Shown one piece after another: positions 40,872 to 49,584 of a DNA stretch of 64,000 nucleotides. This stretch comes from Alphaproteobacteria bacterium. Its GTDB lineage: Bacteria > Pseudomonadota > Alphaproteobacteria > UBA828. The notes under the pieces are model-generated. The model worked only from the letters and a program-made list of their open reading frames with translations, had not been told where the DNA came from and did no database searches. A program made the position numbers and the translations under genes. The DNA lies in the NCBI GenBank assembly GCA_022820945.1, contig JAJEEP010000027.1, forward strand, positions 1 through 64,000. Reading direction: 5' to 3'. How positions within the stretch are numbered: position 1 is the first letter of the stretch; every line of letters starts with the position of its first letter.

Positions 40872-41645
40872 ATGGGCTTCGTGAAAACGCCCGAGGAAGT
40901 GAAGCGCATCGAGGCGGTGCTGAAGCGGCCACGCTTCGTCGGCGCCGAGATGTTGATGATCGATTTTCTCACGCGGCCCGAGATCGTGGCCGAGATCCTG
41001 CCGCCGGGGCTGGAGCCTGTGACCGAGCCGCTGGTGACGGCGATGGTGGGCCGCTGGCGCTCCAACTGCGTGGCCGACTTCGCCGGCGGCGCGATCTACG
41101 TCATGGCCCGGCACGGCGAGATCGAGGCGCCCTACGTGCTCGCCATGTTCATGGACCAGGACCACGCGATCATCTTCGGCCGCGATCTCTTCGGCGAGCC
41201 GAAAAAGCAGGCCGCAAGCCGCCTGCAGCGGCGCGGCGATTTCATGCACGGTTATGTCGAGCGGCTCGGCACGCGCGTGATCGAGATCGAGGCAACGCTG
41301 CCGAACAGCCTCGGGCCGAGCCAGGCGGCGGGCGCCAACTTCAACATCAAGGCGCTGCCGTCCTGCACCGGTGTCGGGCTCGAGGACGACCCGGTCCTTA
41401 CCCTGGCCGAGTTCGACAACCACCTGACGGTACGGCGAGAGGGGACGGGCACTCTCCGACTTCGCTCTACCGTGCACGATCCGTTGGCGGATATCGAGAT
41501 TAGCGAGCTGCGCGGCGCCTCCTATATCGAGGGCGATCTGCTCTCCACCTGCCGCCCACTGGCGCGGCTACCGGCCGACGAGTTCGTGCCCTATCTCTAC
41601 GGCCGCCTCGACGACTGGTCGGCGCTCGATACCGAGAACGGATAG
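40872..41645 (+). CDS. Acetoacetate decarboxylase family protein (first copy)
   Basis: 257 residues from ATG 40872 with an AGGAGG site ten bases upstream. The family block containing the Schiff-base Lys reads IIFGRDLFGEPKKQA (K111/K112), matching the GRExWGxPKK motif; VEAPYV-like acidic residues precede it. Acetoacetate decarboxylase converts acetoacetate to acetone and CO2 through a Lys imine, but many family members use other beta- or alpha-keto acids, or act as aldolases or dehydratases. It lies between an importer and a second family member, and opposite a carboxylase-thiolase operon about 6 kb away. A keto-acid substrate is therefore likely. Confidence 0.85.
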   Translation: MGFVKTPEEVKRIEAVLKRPRFVGAEMLMIDFLTRPEIVAEILPPGLEPVTEPLVTAMVGRWRSNCVADFAGGAIYVMARHGEIEAPYVLAMFMDQDHAIIFGRDLFGEPKKQAASRLQRRGDFMHGYVERLGTRVIEIEATLPNSLGPSQAAGANFNIKALPSCTGVGLEDDPVLTLAEFDNHLTVRREGTGTLRLRSTVHDPLADIEISELRGASYIEGDLLSTCRPLARLPADEFVPYLYGRLDDWSALDTENG

Positions 41646-41667
41646 GTGCGCACGAGGGAGAGGCATC

Positions 41668-42456
41668 ATGGATATCGAGAGCTTCAAGCGGAACTTCAGC
41701 ATGCCGCTCGGCGGCCCCATGTACGCAGCGCCGCCTTATCCCTTCCGCGGCGTGCAGGACCTCATGATCCGCTACGAGGCTGACAGCGACGCGGTAATGG
41801 AGCTGCTGCCGCCTCATCTGGAGCCTGCCGACGATCCCGTAATCTGCACCTCGTGGGCGCGCTGGGTCCCGTTCTCGGCCTTCGGGCCTTATCACGAGGC
41901 CTTCGTCATGGTCGACGTGATGCTGGGCGACACGCGCTACATGTATCAGCCGTCGATCCTGGTCGATAACGACATCCCACTCGGCGCGGGCCGCGAGATC
42001 TGGGGTTATGCCAAGAAGATCGCGGTGATCGAGCACAACTGGGGCGGCGACGTCATGCCCTATATGGAGCAGCTCCTGCTCACGGTGGAGCGGCCGCGCG
42101 GGCAGCGGCTGATGACGGCCTCGATGGTGTGCGACCGCAAGGCATCGCCCGAGGAGCTTGCCGAATCGCCCGTGCTTTCCTACCGCCACATCCCGAGCGC
42201 GGAAACGGCCGAGCGGCCGAGCGTCTCCGAGCTGGTGCGGCTCGATGTGACGGGCGCGCTGCGCAAGAGCGGGGATGGCAGCCCCGAGCTCTATGCCGGG
42301 CGCGCCGCGCTCACGCTCGCGAGCACAGCGGCCGATTCATGGCATCAACTGGCGCCGGTGCGCATCCTCGGCGGCTTCTTTGCCGTAGTCGACTTCGATC
42401 TCAACTTCGGCCGCGTGGTGCACGACTATCTCAAGGATCCGGCGGTCTGGGGCTGA
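41668..42456 (+). CDS. Acetoacetate decarboxylase family protein (second copy)
   Basis: 262 residues from ATG 41668, 22 bp after the first copy, with a gagggagagg site. The active-site block is PLGAGREIWGYAKKIAVIEH with K116/K117, almost the same position as Lys115/Lys116 in the clostridial enzyme, and E77 in YHEAFV is the likely catalytic Glu. The sequence differs strongly from the first copy, so the two probably form two different enzymes or a heteromer rather than a recent duplication. Its 3' end overlaps the convergent AhpD-like gene by 26 bp. Confidence 0.88.
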   Translation: MDIESFKRNFSMPLGGPMYAAPPYPFRGVQDLMIRYEADSDAVMELLPPHLEPADDPVICTSWARWVPFSAFGPYHEAFVMVDVMLGDTRYMYQPSILVDNDIPLGAGREIWGYAKKIAVIEHNWGGDVMPYMEQLLLTVERPRGQRLMTASMVCDRKASPEELAESPVLSYRHIPSAETAERPSVSELVRLDVTGALRKSGDGSPELYAGRAALTLASTAADSWHQLAPVRILGGFFAVVDFDLNFGRVVHDYLKDPAVWG

Positions 42457-43003
42457 GGCTCGCCGGTTCGATGGGGCACTGCGTCTCTTCGAGCTGGAGC
42501 ATGGCGAGCATCCGGCCGAACCCGATGTACTGGCCGATCATCATGAGCAGTTCCAGCGTCTCGGCCTGGGAGAAGTGTTGCCGCAGCTCCCGCATCGCCG
42601 AGTCGTCGAAGGCGTGATGATCGAGCGCCATTTGTTCCGCGGCCCGCAGCGCCGCCCGTTCCCGGGGCGAGAACTCCGTTTCGGTCGGGTCGTCGACCCC
42701 GACCGCAGCCTCTTGTTCGCTCACGTCACTCGGTGCGAGCCGCGCCGCCTTGCAGGTCTTGCAGCCGTTGAGGGTCGCGATGCGGAGCCGCACGAGCTCC
42801 TTGATGCGGCTATCGAGAAGGCTTCCCGGCTCACTCGCGTGAAAGGGGTAGTAGAAGGCGAGATAGCGCTCGAGGATGTCCGGATGCGCGGCAAAGGCAC
42901 GCGCGCAATGGCGCGTGGACCAGTCGTCCTCCGCCGCGCCGTCGTGCATGCTCTTGAGGAAGGGCGGCAGGTCTTGCGGGTCAGCGAGCGGCAATCGGGA
43001 CAT
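42431..43003 (-). CDS. Carboxymuconolactone decarboxylase/AhpD-like protein
   Basis: 190 residues from ATG 43003, preceded by ggaggaacacc. The helical AhpD-like core contains RIKELVRLRIATLNGCKTCK with the redox pair C81/C84, followed by an acidic stretch and FSPRERAALRAAEQMALDHH. A Cys pair of this type reduces peroxides or relays electrons; true carboxymuconolactone decarboxylases lack the pair, so a peroxidase-related role is favoured. Monocistronic and convergent with the decarboxylase gene. Confidence 0.82.
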   Translation of the reverse strand: MSRLPLADPQDLPPFLKSMHDGAAEDDWSTRHCARAFAAHPDILERYLAFYYPFHASEPGSLLDSRIKELVRLRIATLNGCKTCKAARLAPSDVSEQEAAVGVDDPTETEFSPRERAALRAAEQMALDHHAFDDSAMRELRQHFSQAETLELLMMIGQYIGFGRMLAMLQLEETQCPIEPASLSPRPPDP

Positions 43004-43195
43004 GGGCGGTGTTCCTCCGGCACGTGAGCCTCGCCACACTATCGCACGGGTAGGCGTCGGCGACCGATATTTGGGGTGGAATGTGACGGAGAGGAGAGAG
43101 CCGGCCAAGCGGGCAGCGCGAGTCGAAGCCGTGCGAACTTTAACGCTGGCCCCTGGGATCGGCCAGCTTCAGGCGGTCGACTTGCCCCCCGGCGG

Positions 43196-44140
43196 TCACG
43201 CGTCCTTCCTGGAATTCGCGTGGGCGAGTGTCGCAGCCCCGAGATCGGCGAGCGCGGATCCGGAGGACTTGAAGAGCGTGATTTCCCGTTCGCCGCCGCG
43301 GCCGGCCACAGTTCCTCGGCAGAGGCCCCATAGGTCGCCGGCGATCGCTTCCTCCGTCAGCGCGCCGGACCGGATCGGCCCGATGATGTCGCCACTCTCT
43401 TTCAGGGCTCCCTCCGTATCGATGTAGACGCGCGCGCGGCGCACCGCCGCGTCGTCGGCCTCGCGCATATGGGGCCTGAAGCTGCCGATCAGGTCGAGAT
43501 GCTGTCCGGGCCTGAGCCACGCGCCCGCGATCAGCGGTTCGATTGCCAGCGTTGCACAGCTGATGATATCGGCGTCCGCCACCGCAGCCTCGAGATCCGT
43601 CGTGGCCGCAGCGCGAACTCCCGCGCCGTTCAACATTCGTGCCAGCCTTTCGGCATTCTCCGCATTGATGTTCCAGACCGCGACGTCTTCGATCGGACGC
43701 ACCGCCCGAAACGCGTCCGCCAGGTTGGCGGCGACGCGTCCGGCGCCGACCACCAGCAGCCGGCGCGCGTCCGCAGGCGCCAGGTAGCTCGCCGCCAGGG
43801 CGGCGGTGGCGGCAGTGCGCCGGTCAGTGAGTTCGCCACCGTCCAGCATCGCCAGGTGCCGCCCGGTCTTCGCATCGAAGATAAGGTAGGACGAGGACAC
43901 CGAGGGGATTCCGGCGGCCGCGTTTCCCGGATTGACGTTCACGACCTTGACCCCGCCCAGGCCCGCCGGGTTCCACGCGGGCATCAGGAGCAGCGCCGCG
44001 TCCGGCTGCCCGTCGAGCGCGATGGCGTGGTGATGGCGCAAGGGCGCGGCGGCGCCGGCCCGGAACATCTCCCGCAGCGCCTCGATCAGCGCATCGAACC
44101 GCAGCAGGTCTCGGGTCTCTTCGGCACTGAAGACGCGCAT
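43196..44140 (-). CDS. Ornithine cyclodeaminase/mu-crystallin family protein
   Basis: 314 residues from ATG 44140. Family blocks: GGVKVVNVNPGNAAAGIPSV, the LDGGELTDRRTAATAALAAS motif, and the Rossmann segment LLVVGAGRVAANLADAFRAV. The C-terminal part has HLDLIGSFRPHMREADDAAV. Enzymes of this family are NAD(P)-dependent: ornithine cyclodeaminase, alanine dehydrogenase or ketimine/pyrroline-2-carboxylate reductase. The precise activity is not predictable. A 10-bp inverted repeat in AT-richer DNA 50 to 120 bp upstream could be its operator. Confidence 0.87.
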   Translation of the reverse strand: MRVFSAEETRDLLRFDALIEALREMFRAGAAAPLRHHHAIALDGQPDAALLLMPAWNPAGLGGVKVVNVNPGNAAAGIPSVSSSYLIFDAKTGRHLAMLDGGELTDRRTAATAALAASYLAPADARRLLVVGAGRVAANLADAFRAVRPIEDVAVWNINAENAERLARMLNGAGVRAAATTDLEAAVADADIISCATLAIEPLIAGAWLRPGQHLDLIGSFRPHMREADDAAVRRARVYIDTEGALKESGDIIGPIRSGALTEEAIAGDLWGLCRGTVAGRGGEREITLFKSSGSALADLGAATLAHANSRKDA

Positions 44141-44192
44141 GGTTCCGTCCCTCGATTGCGTTGTGGGGGAGGCAGAGACTGTTGCTAGGAGT

Positions 44193-44258
44193 GCAAGTTT
44201 GACTCCGAAAAATCCCACCCTCTCAATACATTACAATGCTGATCGACATCAAACTTGC
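44193..44258. promoter_or_regulatory. 10-bp perfect inverted repeat upstream of the cyclodeaminase-like gene
   Basis: gcaagtttga (44193-44202) and tcaaacttgc (44249-44258) are exact reverse complements separated by 46 bases of unusually AT-rich sequence. The position 53 to 118 bp upstream of the minus-strand start at 44140 suits an operator or a looping repressor site; a small inserted repeat is the alternative. Confidence 0.45.
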
Positions 44259-44416
44259 GAGCCGATCGAGGGCATCGGTCCTGTCCGGAGTCACGGAACC
44301 AGAATGAACTGGTCGGAACTATGGGGGCGCTGTGAGCATCCGGTGAAGGCCGCGTACCATTGGGCATGATTTTGCCGGCGCCGGACGCCCGGTAAGTCTC
44401 GAGTGGAGAGTGCTGG

Positions 44417-44860
44417 CTACGCGGCGAGGGCCTGCTGCCGTTCGGCTTTCCAGTGCCAGGGGAGGAGTTCGGGCAGGCGGGTCTGCGGCTGCTCTGCGAT
44501 GCGATCGAGGACGTCGGCAAGCCAGGCCTGGGGGTCGACACCGTTGAGCTTGGCGGTGCCGATCAGCGTGCACATCACAGCGGCCCGCGCGCCGCCGCGA
44601 TCGGAGCCGCAGAACAGCCATGACTTGCGTCCGAGCGCGATGCCGCGCAGCGCCCTCTCTGAAGCGTTGTTGGTCAGGCAGATGCGGCCGTCGTCGAGGA
44701 AGCGGGCGAAGCCGTCCCAGCGCTTCAGCATGTAATCCATCGCCTTGGCCCCGCCGGCGAGACGTTCCACGGCCTGGCCCGCCGTCACGAGCTCTCTCGC
44801 ACCCTGGCCGCAATCCAGTCCATCGTCCAGGCCCTCCTTCGGGGCGAAGTCGAACTCGGC
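44417..44860 (-). pseudogene. IS66-family transposase, C-terminal fragment
   Basis: From about 44788 the reverse strand encodes DYMLKRWDGFARFLDDGRIC, LTNNASERALRGIALGRKSW, LFCGSDRGGARAAVMCTLIG and the typical end RIAEQPQTRLPELLPWHW. This is the C-terminal part of the DDE transposase of IS66 elements, including the Glu of the N-N-x-x-E-R block. The first two thirds (zinc finger, DD residues) and the accessory TnpA/TnpB genes are missing, so it is inactive. Upstream the frame fuses, without a stop, to the tail of the HTH gene's frame (44788-44860), marking the likely junction. Confidence 0.85.
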
Positions 44861-45241
44861 CTAGTTTGGCTGCCAATCATCAGGCAGGCGGGCTGCGCGG
44901 CCGGCGTGCTTACGCGTCTTCCCTCCGGTTGATTCGCGCTTAGAATAGGCTTCCCTTGGTTCGGTGGACTCCCTGTCCGGTGTCGGCGGGAAGCTCAGGC
45001 GGTAGACCCTGCCTCGGCCGTGAGCCCGGCAGGCGATCAGCCCGGCCACCTTGAGCGCTTCCAAATGCCGGCGCTCCGACCGCTCGTTCAACTCCGTCTC
45101 AGCCGCGATCGTCTTAATCGTGGGAAACGGATCGGTGCCGGTCTCGTTGTTGTGGTGATCGGCGAGCGCGAGAAGTGCGAGCTTCGCCATCGGCGAGCCG
45201 ACGCGCTGCCCGATAGCCCAGGTCATCGCGCGCACGCTCAT
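44861..45241 (-). CDS. Winged-helix (replication-initiator/phage HTH type) protein, C-terminally truncated
   Basis: 126 residues from ATG 45241. MSVRAMTWAIGQRVGSPMAK, LALLALADHHNNETGTDPFP and IAAETELNERSERRHLEALK form the wing-helix domain typical of phage or plasmid HTH proteins (residues 1-75); a basic linker follows. The frame ends RLPDDWQPN then TAG. Downstream of the TAG the same frame reads AEFDFAPKEGLDDGLD, which resembles the usual continuation, so the amber codon is probably a nonsense mutation before the IS66 junction. Likely a mobile-element relic. Paired repeats lie just upstream of its start. Confidence 0.7.
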   Translation of the reverse strand: MSVRAMTWAIGQRVGSPMAKLALLALADHHNNETGTDPFPTIKTIAAETELNERSERRHLEALKVAGLIACRAHGRGRVYRLSFPPTPDRESTEPREAYSKRESTGGKTRKHAGRAARLPDDWQPN

Positions 45242-45262
45242 GCGACAGCCACCCTGGAATTA

Positions 45263-45324
45263 GGGTTGGACAACGCGCGAATTCCCCCAACGGAATCAAT
45301 ACCTCCTTCTTGGGGGTTGGACAA
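45263..45324. repeat. Direct and inverted repeats upstream of the HTH gene
   Basis: gggttggacaa occurs at 45263-45273 and again at 45314-45324, 51 bp apart. In between, cccccaa (45284-45290) is complementary to ttggggg (45310-45316). The placement 22 to 83 bp upstream of the HTH start fits binding sites for that protein (autoregulation or iteron-like), but two copies are few for an origin. Confidence 0.4.
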
Positions 45325-45390
45325 ACCAAGTCCTTGATCTACTGAGGGAAAATCAGTCCCCCTGGGAACGCCATTCTATCGGGCGTACCG

Positions 45391-46740
45391 CTACGGACGC
45401 TCCCTCAGCGGGACGAAGCTGCGCCGCGCCGCGCCGGTGTAGAGCTGGCGCGGCCGGCCGATCTTCTGCTCCGGGTCCGCAATCATCTCGTTCCACTGGG
45501 CGACCCAGCCGACAGTGCGCGCCAGCGCGAAGATCACCGTGAAGATACGCGTGGGGATGCCGAGCGCCTGCAGGATCAGGCCCGAGTAGAAGTCGACATT
45601 GGGATAGAGCTTCCGCTCGACGAAATACTGGTCCTCCAGCGCGATCCGCTCCAGCTCCATGGCGATCCTGAGCAGCTCGTCGCTGATGCCGAGATCGTCC
45701 AGCACCTCGTGGCAGGTGTCCCGCATCACCGTGGCCCGCGGGTCGTAGTTCTTGTAGACCCGGTGGCCGAAGCCCATGAGCCGGAACGGGTCGTCCTTGT
45801 CCTTCGCCCGCCCGATGAAGTCCGGGATGTTCTCGACCGTGCCGATCTCTTCCAGCATCTGCAGCACCGCCTCGTTGGCGCCGCCGTGGGCCGGGCCCCA
45901 GAGCGTCGCGATGCCGGCCGCGATGCAGGCATAGGGGTTGGCGCCGGAGGAGCCGGCGAGCCTAACCGTTGACGTCGAGGCGTTCTGCTCGTGGTCCGCA
46001 TGGAGGATCAGGATGCGGTCCATGGCGCGCGCGTGGATCGGGTTGATCCGATAGTCCTCGCACGGCACCGCGAACATCATGTGCAAGAAGTTCTCCGCGT
46101 ACGTGAGGTCGTTTCGCGGATACACGAACGGCTGGCCGATATTGTACTTGTACGCCATCGCCGCGAAGGTCGGCATCTTCGCGATCAACCGGTGCGACGC
46201 GATGATGCGCTGCTTCGGATCGTCAATGTCAGTGGTGTCGTGATAAAAGGCGGCGAGCGCTCCCACCACGCCGATCATCACCGCCATCGGGTGAGAATCG
46301 CGTCGGAACCCCCGATAAAGGTAGTTGATCTGCTCGTGCACCATCGTGTGCTTGGTGATGGTGTTGACGAAACGATCTTTCTCCGCCGCGTTCGGCAGTT
46401 CGCCGTGGAGCAGCAGGTAGGAGACCTCGAGGAAGTCGCTGTGCGCGGCCAGCTCGTCGATGGGGTAGCCGCGATGCAGCAGCACGCCCTCTTCGCCGTC
46501 GATATAGGTGATCTTCGACTTGCACGAACCAGTCGCGGTATATCCGGGATCGTATGAGAACTTGCCCGTCCCCGCGTAGAGCGAGCGGATATCGATCACC
46601 GGCGGGCCCATCGTGCCCTCGAGGACAGGCAGCTCGACCGTGCCCCCGCTCTCACGATCGGTGAGCACGGCGCTGGGCGCCTCGTTGCTCTGCCCGGCAA
46701 GCTTCGTTTGGTGTGCCTGAGACACCCCATCTCCCTCCAT
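45391..46740 (-). CDS. gltA: Citrate synthase
   Basis: 449 residues, the hexameric, NADH-sensitive-type length of proteobacterial GltA. An N-terminal beta domain ([20 protein letters not shown]) precedes [20 protein letters not shown]. Active-site blocks are [37 protein letters not shown] and [18 protein letters not shown], holding the two catalytic His and the nearby Arg; the Asp follows in the C-terminal domain. It condenses acetyl-CoA with oxaloacetate to start the TCA cycle. It is monocistronic with its own promoter at 46776-46804. It marks the return to core genome after the mobile remnants. Confidence 0.97.
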   Translation of the reverse strand: MEGDGVSQAHQTKLAGQSNEAPSAVLTDRESGGTVELPVLEGTMGPPVIDIRSLYAGTGKFSYDPGYTATGSCKSKITYIDGEEGVLLHRGYPIDELAAHSDFLEVSYLLLHGELPNAAEKDRFVNTITKHTMVHEQINYLYRGFRRDSHPMAVMIGVVGALAAFYHDTTDIDDPKQRIIASHRLIAKMPTFAAMAYKYNIGQPFVYPRNDLTYAENFLHMMFAVPCEDYRINPIHARAMDRILILHADHEQNASTSTVRLAGSSGANPYACIAAGIATLWGPAHGGANEAVLQMLEEIGTVENIPDFIGRAKDKDDPFRLMGFGHRVYKNYDPRATVMRDTCHEVLDDLGISDELLRIAMELERIALEDQYFVERKLYPNVDFYSGLILQALGIPTRIFTVIFALARTVGWVAQWNEMIADPEQKIGRPRQLYTGAARRSFVPLRERP

Positions 46741-46775
46741 CTTTGCCCCGTGCCGGCGACCGGCCAGGGGCCTGG

Positions 46776-46804
46776 ATCATAGGGCCAGAGCCCGAATTAT
46801 ACAA
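46776..46804 (-). promoter_or_regulatory. Putative sigma70 promoter of gltA
   Basis: On the minus strand TTGTAT (46804-46799), a 17-bp spacer and TATGAT (46781-46776, five of six -10 bases) lie 36 bp upstream of the start codon at 46740. An overlapping TATAAT at the -35 position is a less well placed alternative. Confidence 0.5.
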
Positions 46805-46831
46805 TTTGGGTCGGGTCGGACGGCGACCCGC

Positions 46832-48982
46832 TCAGTGGCGCGCGCGCTCGCGCTCGACGCTGCTCACCGACGTCACCGCCCGCAGGGCGGCTACGATATT
46901 GCCGAGGTGCCTCGCGTCCTTGACCTCGATATCGACCATCATCTCGAAGAAATCGAGGGAGCGGCTGGTGATCTTGAGGTTACTGATGTTGCCGTTGTTC
47001 TTGGCGATCGCCGTGGTCAGCTTGCTGAGGCTCCCGGTCTCGTTGGCGACCACCAGGTTGAGGCGGCCGACATGGACGCCTTTCTCGTCCGCGTCCGCCT
47101 CCCACGAGAGGTCGAGCCAGCGCTCGGGCGTGTCGCCGAAACTCTCCAGCGTGTCGCAGTCGATGGTGTGGATCGTCACGCCCTTGCCGGTGGTGACGAT
47201 GCCGACGATGCGCTCGCCGGGCAGCGGGTTGCAGCACTCGGCAAGGTGCACGGCCATGCCCGGAATTAGCCCGCGCACGGGAATGCCGCTGTCGCCGGCC
47301 TTGGTGCCCCGCCTGCCGCGCGCGACCGAGAGCGCACGGCGCGCGATCCCCTGGAGACTGCGGGCGGGGAAGAGGGCGTCGGCGACCTCCCCGCTATTGA
47401 GTTCGCCATTGCCGAGGGCAGCCAGCAGGTCTCCCACCGAGCGCTGCTTGAGGCGGGAAAGCGTGCCCTCCAGCAGTTCTTCCGAATACTCCGCGTCGGC
47501 CTCCCGAAACACCTTCTCCGCCACGGCCCGGCCGAGGGCGATGAACTGCTCCCGCTCCTTGAGGCGGGTGAAGCGGCGGATGCAGGTACGCGCCTTGCCG
47601 GTTGCCACAAATCGTTCCCAGGCCGGCTGCGGCTGGGGCACCCTCGAGCGCAGGATCTCCACCTGATCGCCGTTCTCGAGCTGGGTCCAGAGCGGCACCA
47701 TGCGTCCGTTGACCTTGGCACCGACCGTGGTGTCGCCCACATCGGTGTGCACCGCATAGGCGAAATCGACAGGCGTTGCGCCGCGCGGGAGCGTGATCAG
47801 GGCCCCGCGCGGCGAAAAGCAGAATACCTCGTCCTGAAACATCTCGAGCTTGGCGTGCTCGAGCAGCTCCTCGGGCCCCGAAGCCTTGTCGAGAATTTCG
47901 AGCAGCGGGCGCAGCCAGCGCTGCTGGCGGTCGTCGCGGACGTCGCCCGCCTGCTTGAACAGCCAATGGGCGGCGACGCCGTACTCGGCCTCCTCATGCA
48001 TGTCGCGGGTGCGAATCTGGATTTCGATGCGCCGCTGCTCGGGGCCGATCACCGCGGTGTGGAGCGAGCGATACCCGTTGGGTTTGGGCGTCGAGATGTA
48101 GTCCTTGAAGCGTCCCGGCACCATCGGGTAGGTGCGGTGCACGATGCCGAGCGCCCGGTAGCAGTCATCCTCGTCTTCGATGACGACGCGGAAGCCCACG
48201 ATGTCGGTAAGCTGCTCGAAGGCGAGCTTCTTGCGCTGCATCTTTTGCCAGATGGAGTAGGGCCGCTTCTCGCGGCCCGAAATGGTCGCCCGGAGCCGGT
48301 TATTGCGGAGCGTCTCGGTAAGGGATTCGGTGACCCGCTCGACCATGCCGCCCGCCTCCTCGCGCAGCGCCGTGAGCCGAGTCTCCATGGTGTGGAAGCC
48401 GTTGGGGTTGAGCTCCCTGAAGGCAAGATCTTCGAGCTCCGCCTTGAAGGCCTGGAGTCCGATGCGCTCCGCGAGCGGCGCGTAGATCTCCATGGTCTCC
48501 TTGGCGATCCGTTGCCGCTTCTTATCGTCCGGCACGTAGTGCAGCGTGCGCATGTTGTGCAGGCGGTCGGCAAGCTTGACCAGGAGAACGCGGATGTCCT
48601 CCGAGAGCGCAAGAAGGAACTTGCGCAAATTCTCGGCCTGGTGCGCCTGGTCGGACTGCAGCTCCAGCCGGCTCAGCTTGGTCACGCCGTCGACGAGCCG
48701 GGCGGTCTCCTCACCGAAGAGGTCGTTGATTTCTTCGATTGTGGCGACCGTGTCCTCCACGGTGTCGTGGAGCAAAGCGGTCGCGATCGAGGTGCTGTCG
48801 AGCTTGAGCTGGGTGAGGATGCCAGCGACCTCGATGGGATGGGCGAAATAGGGGTCGCCGCTGGCGCGGGTCTGCGTCCCGTGCGCCTTCATCGAAAAGA
48901 CGTAGGCGCGGTTCAGCAGAGCTTCGTCCGCTGAGGGCTCGTAGCTCTTTACGCGCTCGACGAGTTCATATTGCCGGATCAC
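46832..48982 (-). CDS. Bifunctional (p)ppGpp synthetase/hydrolase (Rel/SpoT)
   Basis: 716 residues. HD hydrolase domain: H48 in AHPIEVAGILTQ and H72-D73 in LLHDTVEDT. Synthetase domain: FEQLTDIVGFRVVIEDEDDC and RFKDYISTPKPNGYRSLHT; the R-x-K-D form (RFKD) is that of bifunctional enzymes, unlike the E-x-D-D of monofunctional RelA. The TGS domain starts FSPRGALITLPRGATPVDFA, and the C-terminus has ZFD/RIS and ACT domains (SLDFFEMMVDIEVKDARHLG). It makes and degrades the alarmone under starvation and is the only Rel-type enzyme usual in alphaproteobacteria. rpoZ lies 90 bp upstream on the same strand, the conserved order. Confidence 0.96.
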   Translation of the reverse strand: MIRQYELVERVKSYEPSADEALLNRAYVFSMKAHGTQTRASGDPYFAHPIEVAGILTQLKLDSTSIATALLHDTVEDTVATIEEINDLFGEETARLVDGVTKLSRLELQSDQAHQAENLRKFLLALSEDIRVLLVKLADRLHNMRTLHYVPDDKKRQRIAKETMEIYAPLAERIGLQAFKAELEDLAFRELNPNGFHTMETRLTALREEAGGMVERVTESLTETLRNNRLRATISGREKRPYSIWQKMQRKKLAFEQLTDIVGFRVVIEDEDDCYRALGIVHRTYPMVPGRFKDYISTPKPNGYRSLHTAVIGPEQRRIEIQIRTRDMHEEAEYGVAAHWLFKQAGDVRDDRQQRWLRPLLEILDKASGPEELLEHAKLEMFQDEVFCFSPRGALITLPRGATPVDFAYAVHTDVGDTTVGAKVNGRMVPLWTQLENGDQVEILRSRVPQPQPAWERFVATGKARTCIRRFTRLKEREQFIALGRAVAEKVFREADAEYSEELLEGTLSRLKQRSVGDLLAALGNGELNSGEVADALFPARSLQGIARRALSVARGRRGTKAGDSGIPVRGLIPGMAVHLAECCNPLPGERIVGIVTTGKGVTIHTIDCDTLESFGDTPERWLDLSWEADADEKGVHVGRLNLVVANETGSLSKLTTAIAKNNGNISNLKITSRSLDFFEMMVDIEVKDARHLGNIVAALRAVTSVSSVERERARH

Positions 48983-49072
48983 GTCCGCTGACGCGCGAGG
49001 CCGGCGCCGGCGGAACCCCCTGCGGGGGGTCGGGCGTTCGTTGAGCTGCGCCCGATGCGCCGCCGGCCGGCG

Positions 49073-49477
49073 CTACTCCTCTTCTACCGTTTCCGCTACT
49101 TCCGCCTCGATCGCCGGCTCTTCTGCCGGCTCGCCCTCGCCCTCGGGCGCCGCGGCCTCGTCCTCGACGGGCGTGGTCTGGCCGGTCACGCCGGCCCAGG
49201 CAGCCTCGGCTGCCAGCACCGCCATGGCGTCCTCGTCCGGCTCATCGATCTCGGTGTCCACTTCACGCCCGTGCTCGAGCTCGTGGCGGAGCGTTTCGAG
49301 ATCGATGGTCTCGTCGGCAATCTCGCGGAGTGCGATTACGGCGTTCTTGTCGTTGTCCTTCTCGACCGTAAGCTCGGCACCCGAGCGAATGTCGCGGGCG
49401 CGCTGGGCCGCGAGCAGCACCAGCTCGAACCGGTTCGGCACCAGGCCAACGCAGTCTTCGACCGTCACACGTGCCAT
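49073..49477 (-). CDS. rpoZ: DNA-directed RNA polymerase subunit omega
   Basis: 134 residues from ATG 49477. The conserved N-terminal part [36 protein letters not shown] and [12 protein letters not shown] is diagnostic. A long acidic, Ala/Glu-rich tail follows ([20 protein letters not shown]), typical of alphaproteobacterial omega. Omega binds the beta-prime C-terminus, aids assembly and, in other bacteria, forms part of a ppGpp site, which suits its position just before the Rel/SpoT gene. Probably transcribed from the promoter-like sequence at 49528-49556. Confidence 0.96.
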   Translation of the reverse strand: MARVTVEDCVGLVPNRFELVLLAAQRARDIRSGAELTVEKDNDKNAVIALREIADETIDLETLRHELEHGREVDTEIDEPDEDAMAVLAAEAAWAGVTGQTTPVEDEAAAPEGEGEPAEEPAIEAEVAETVEEE

Positions 49478-49527
49478 AGGTCGCACTCCTCATCTGAGCC
49501 GAACCGGCCCCGGCCCGGCGGCGCGTC

Positions 49528-49556
49528 ACCCTATCCGCAGGGCCCGCCGGATGCAA
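49528..49556 (-). promoter_or_regulatory. Weak promoter-like sequence upstream of rpoZ
   Basis: On the minus strand TTGCAT (49556-49551), a 17-bp spacer and TAGGGT (49533-49528) lie about 50 bp upstream of the omega start. The -10 is poor by E. coli rules but alphaproteobacterial promoters are looser. Confidence 0.3.
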
Positions 49557-49584
49557 GCGTCACCGCGCTATTCGCGGCCTCGGA

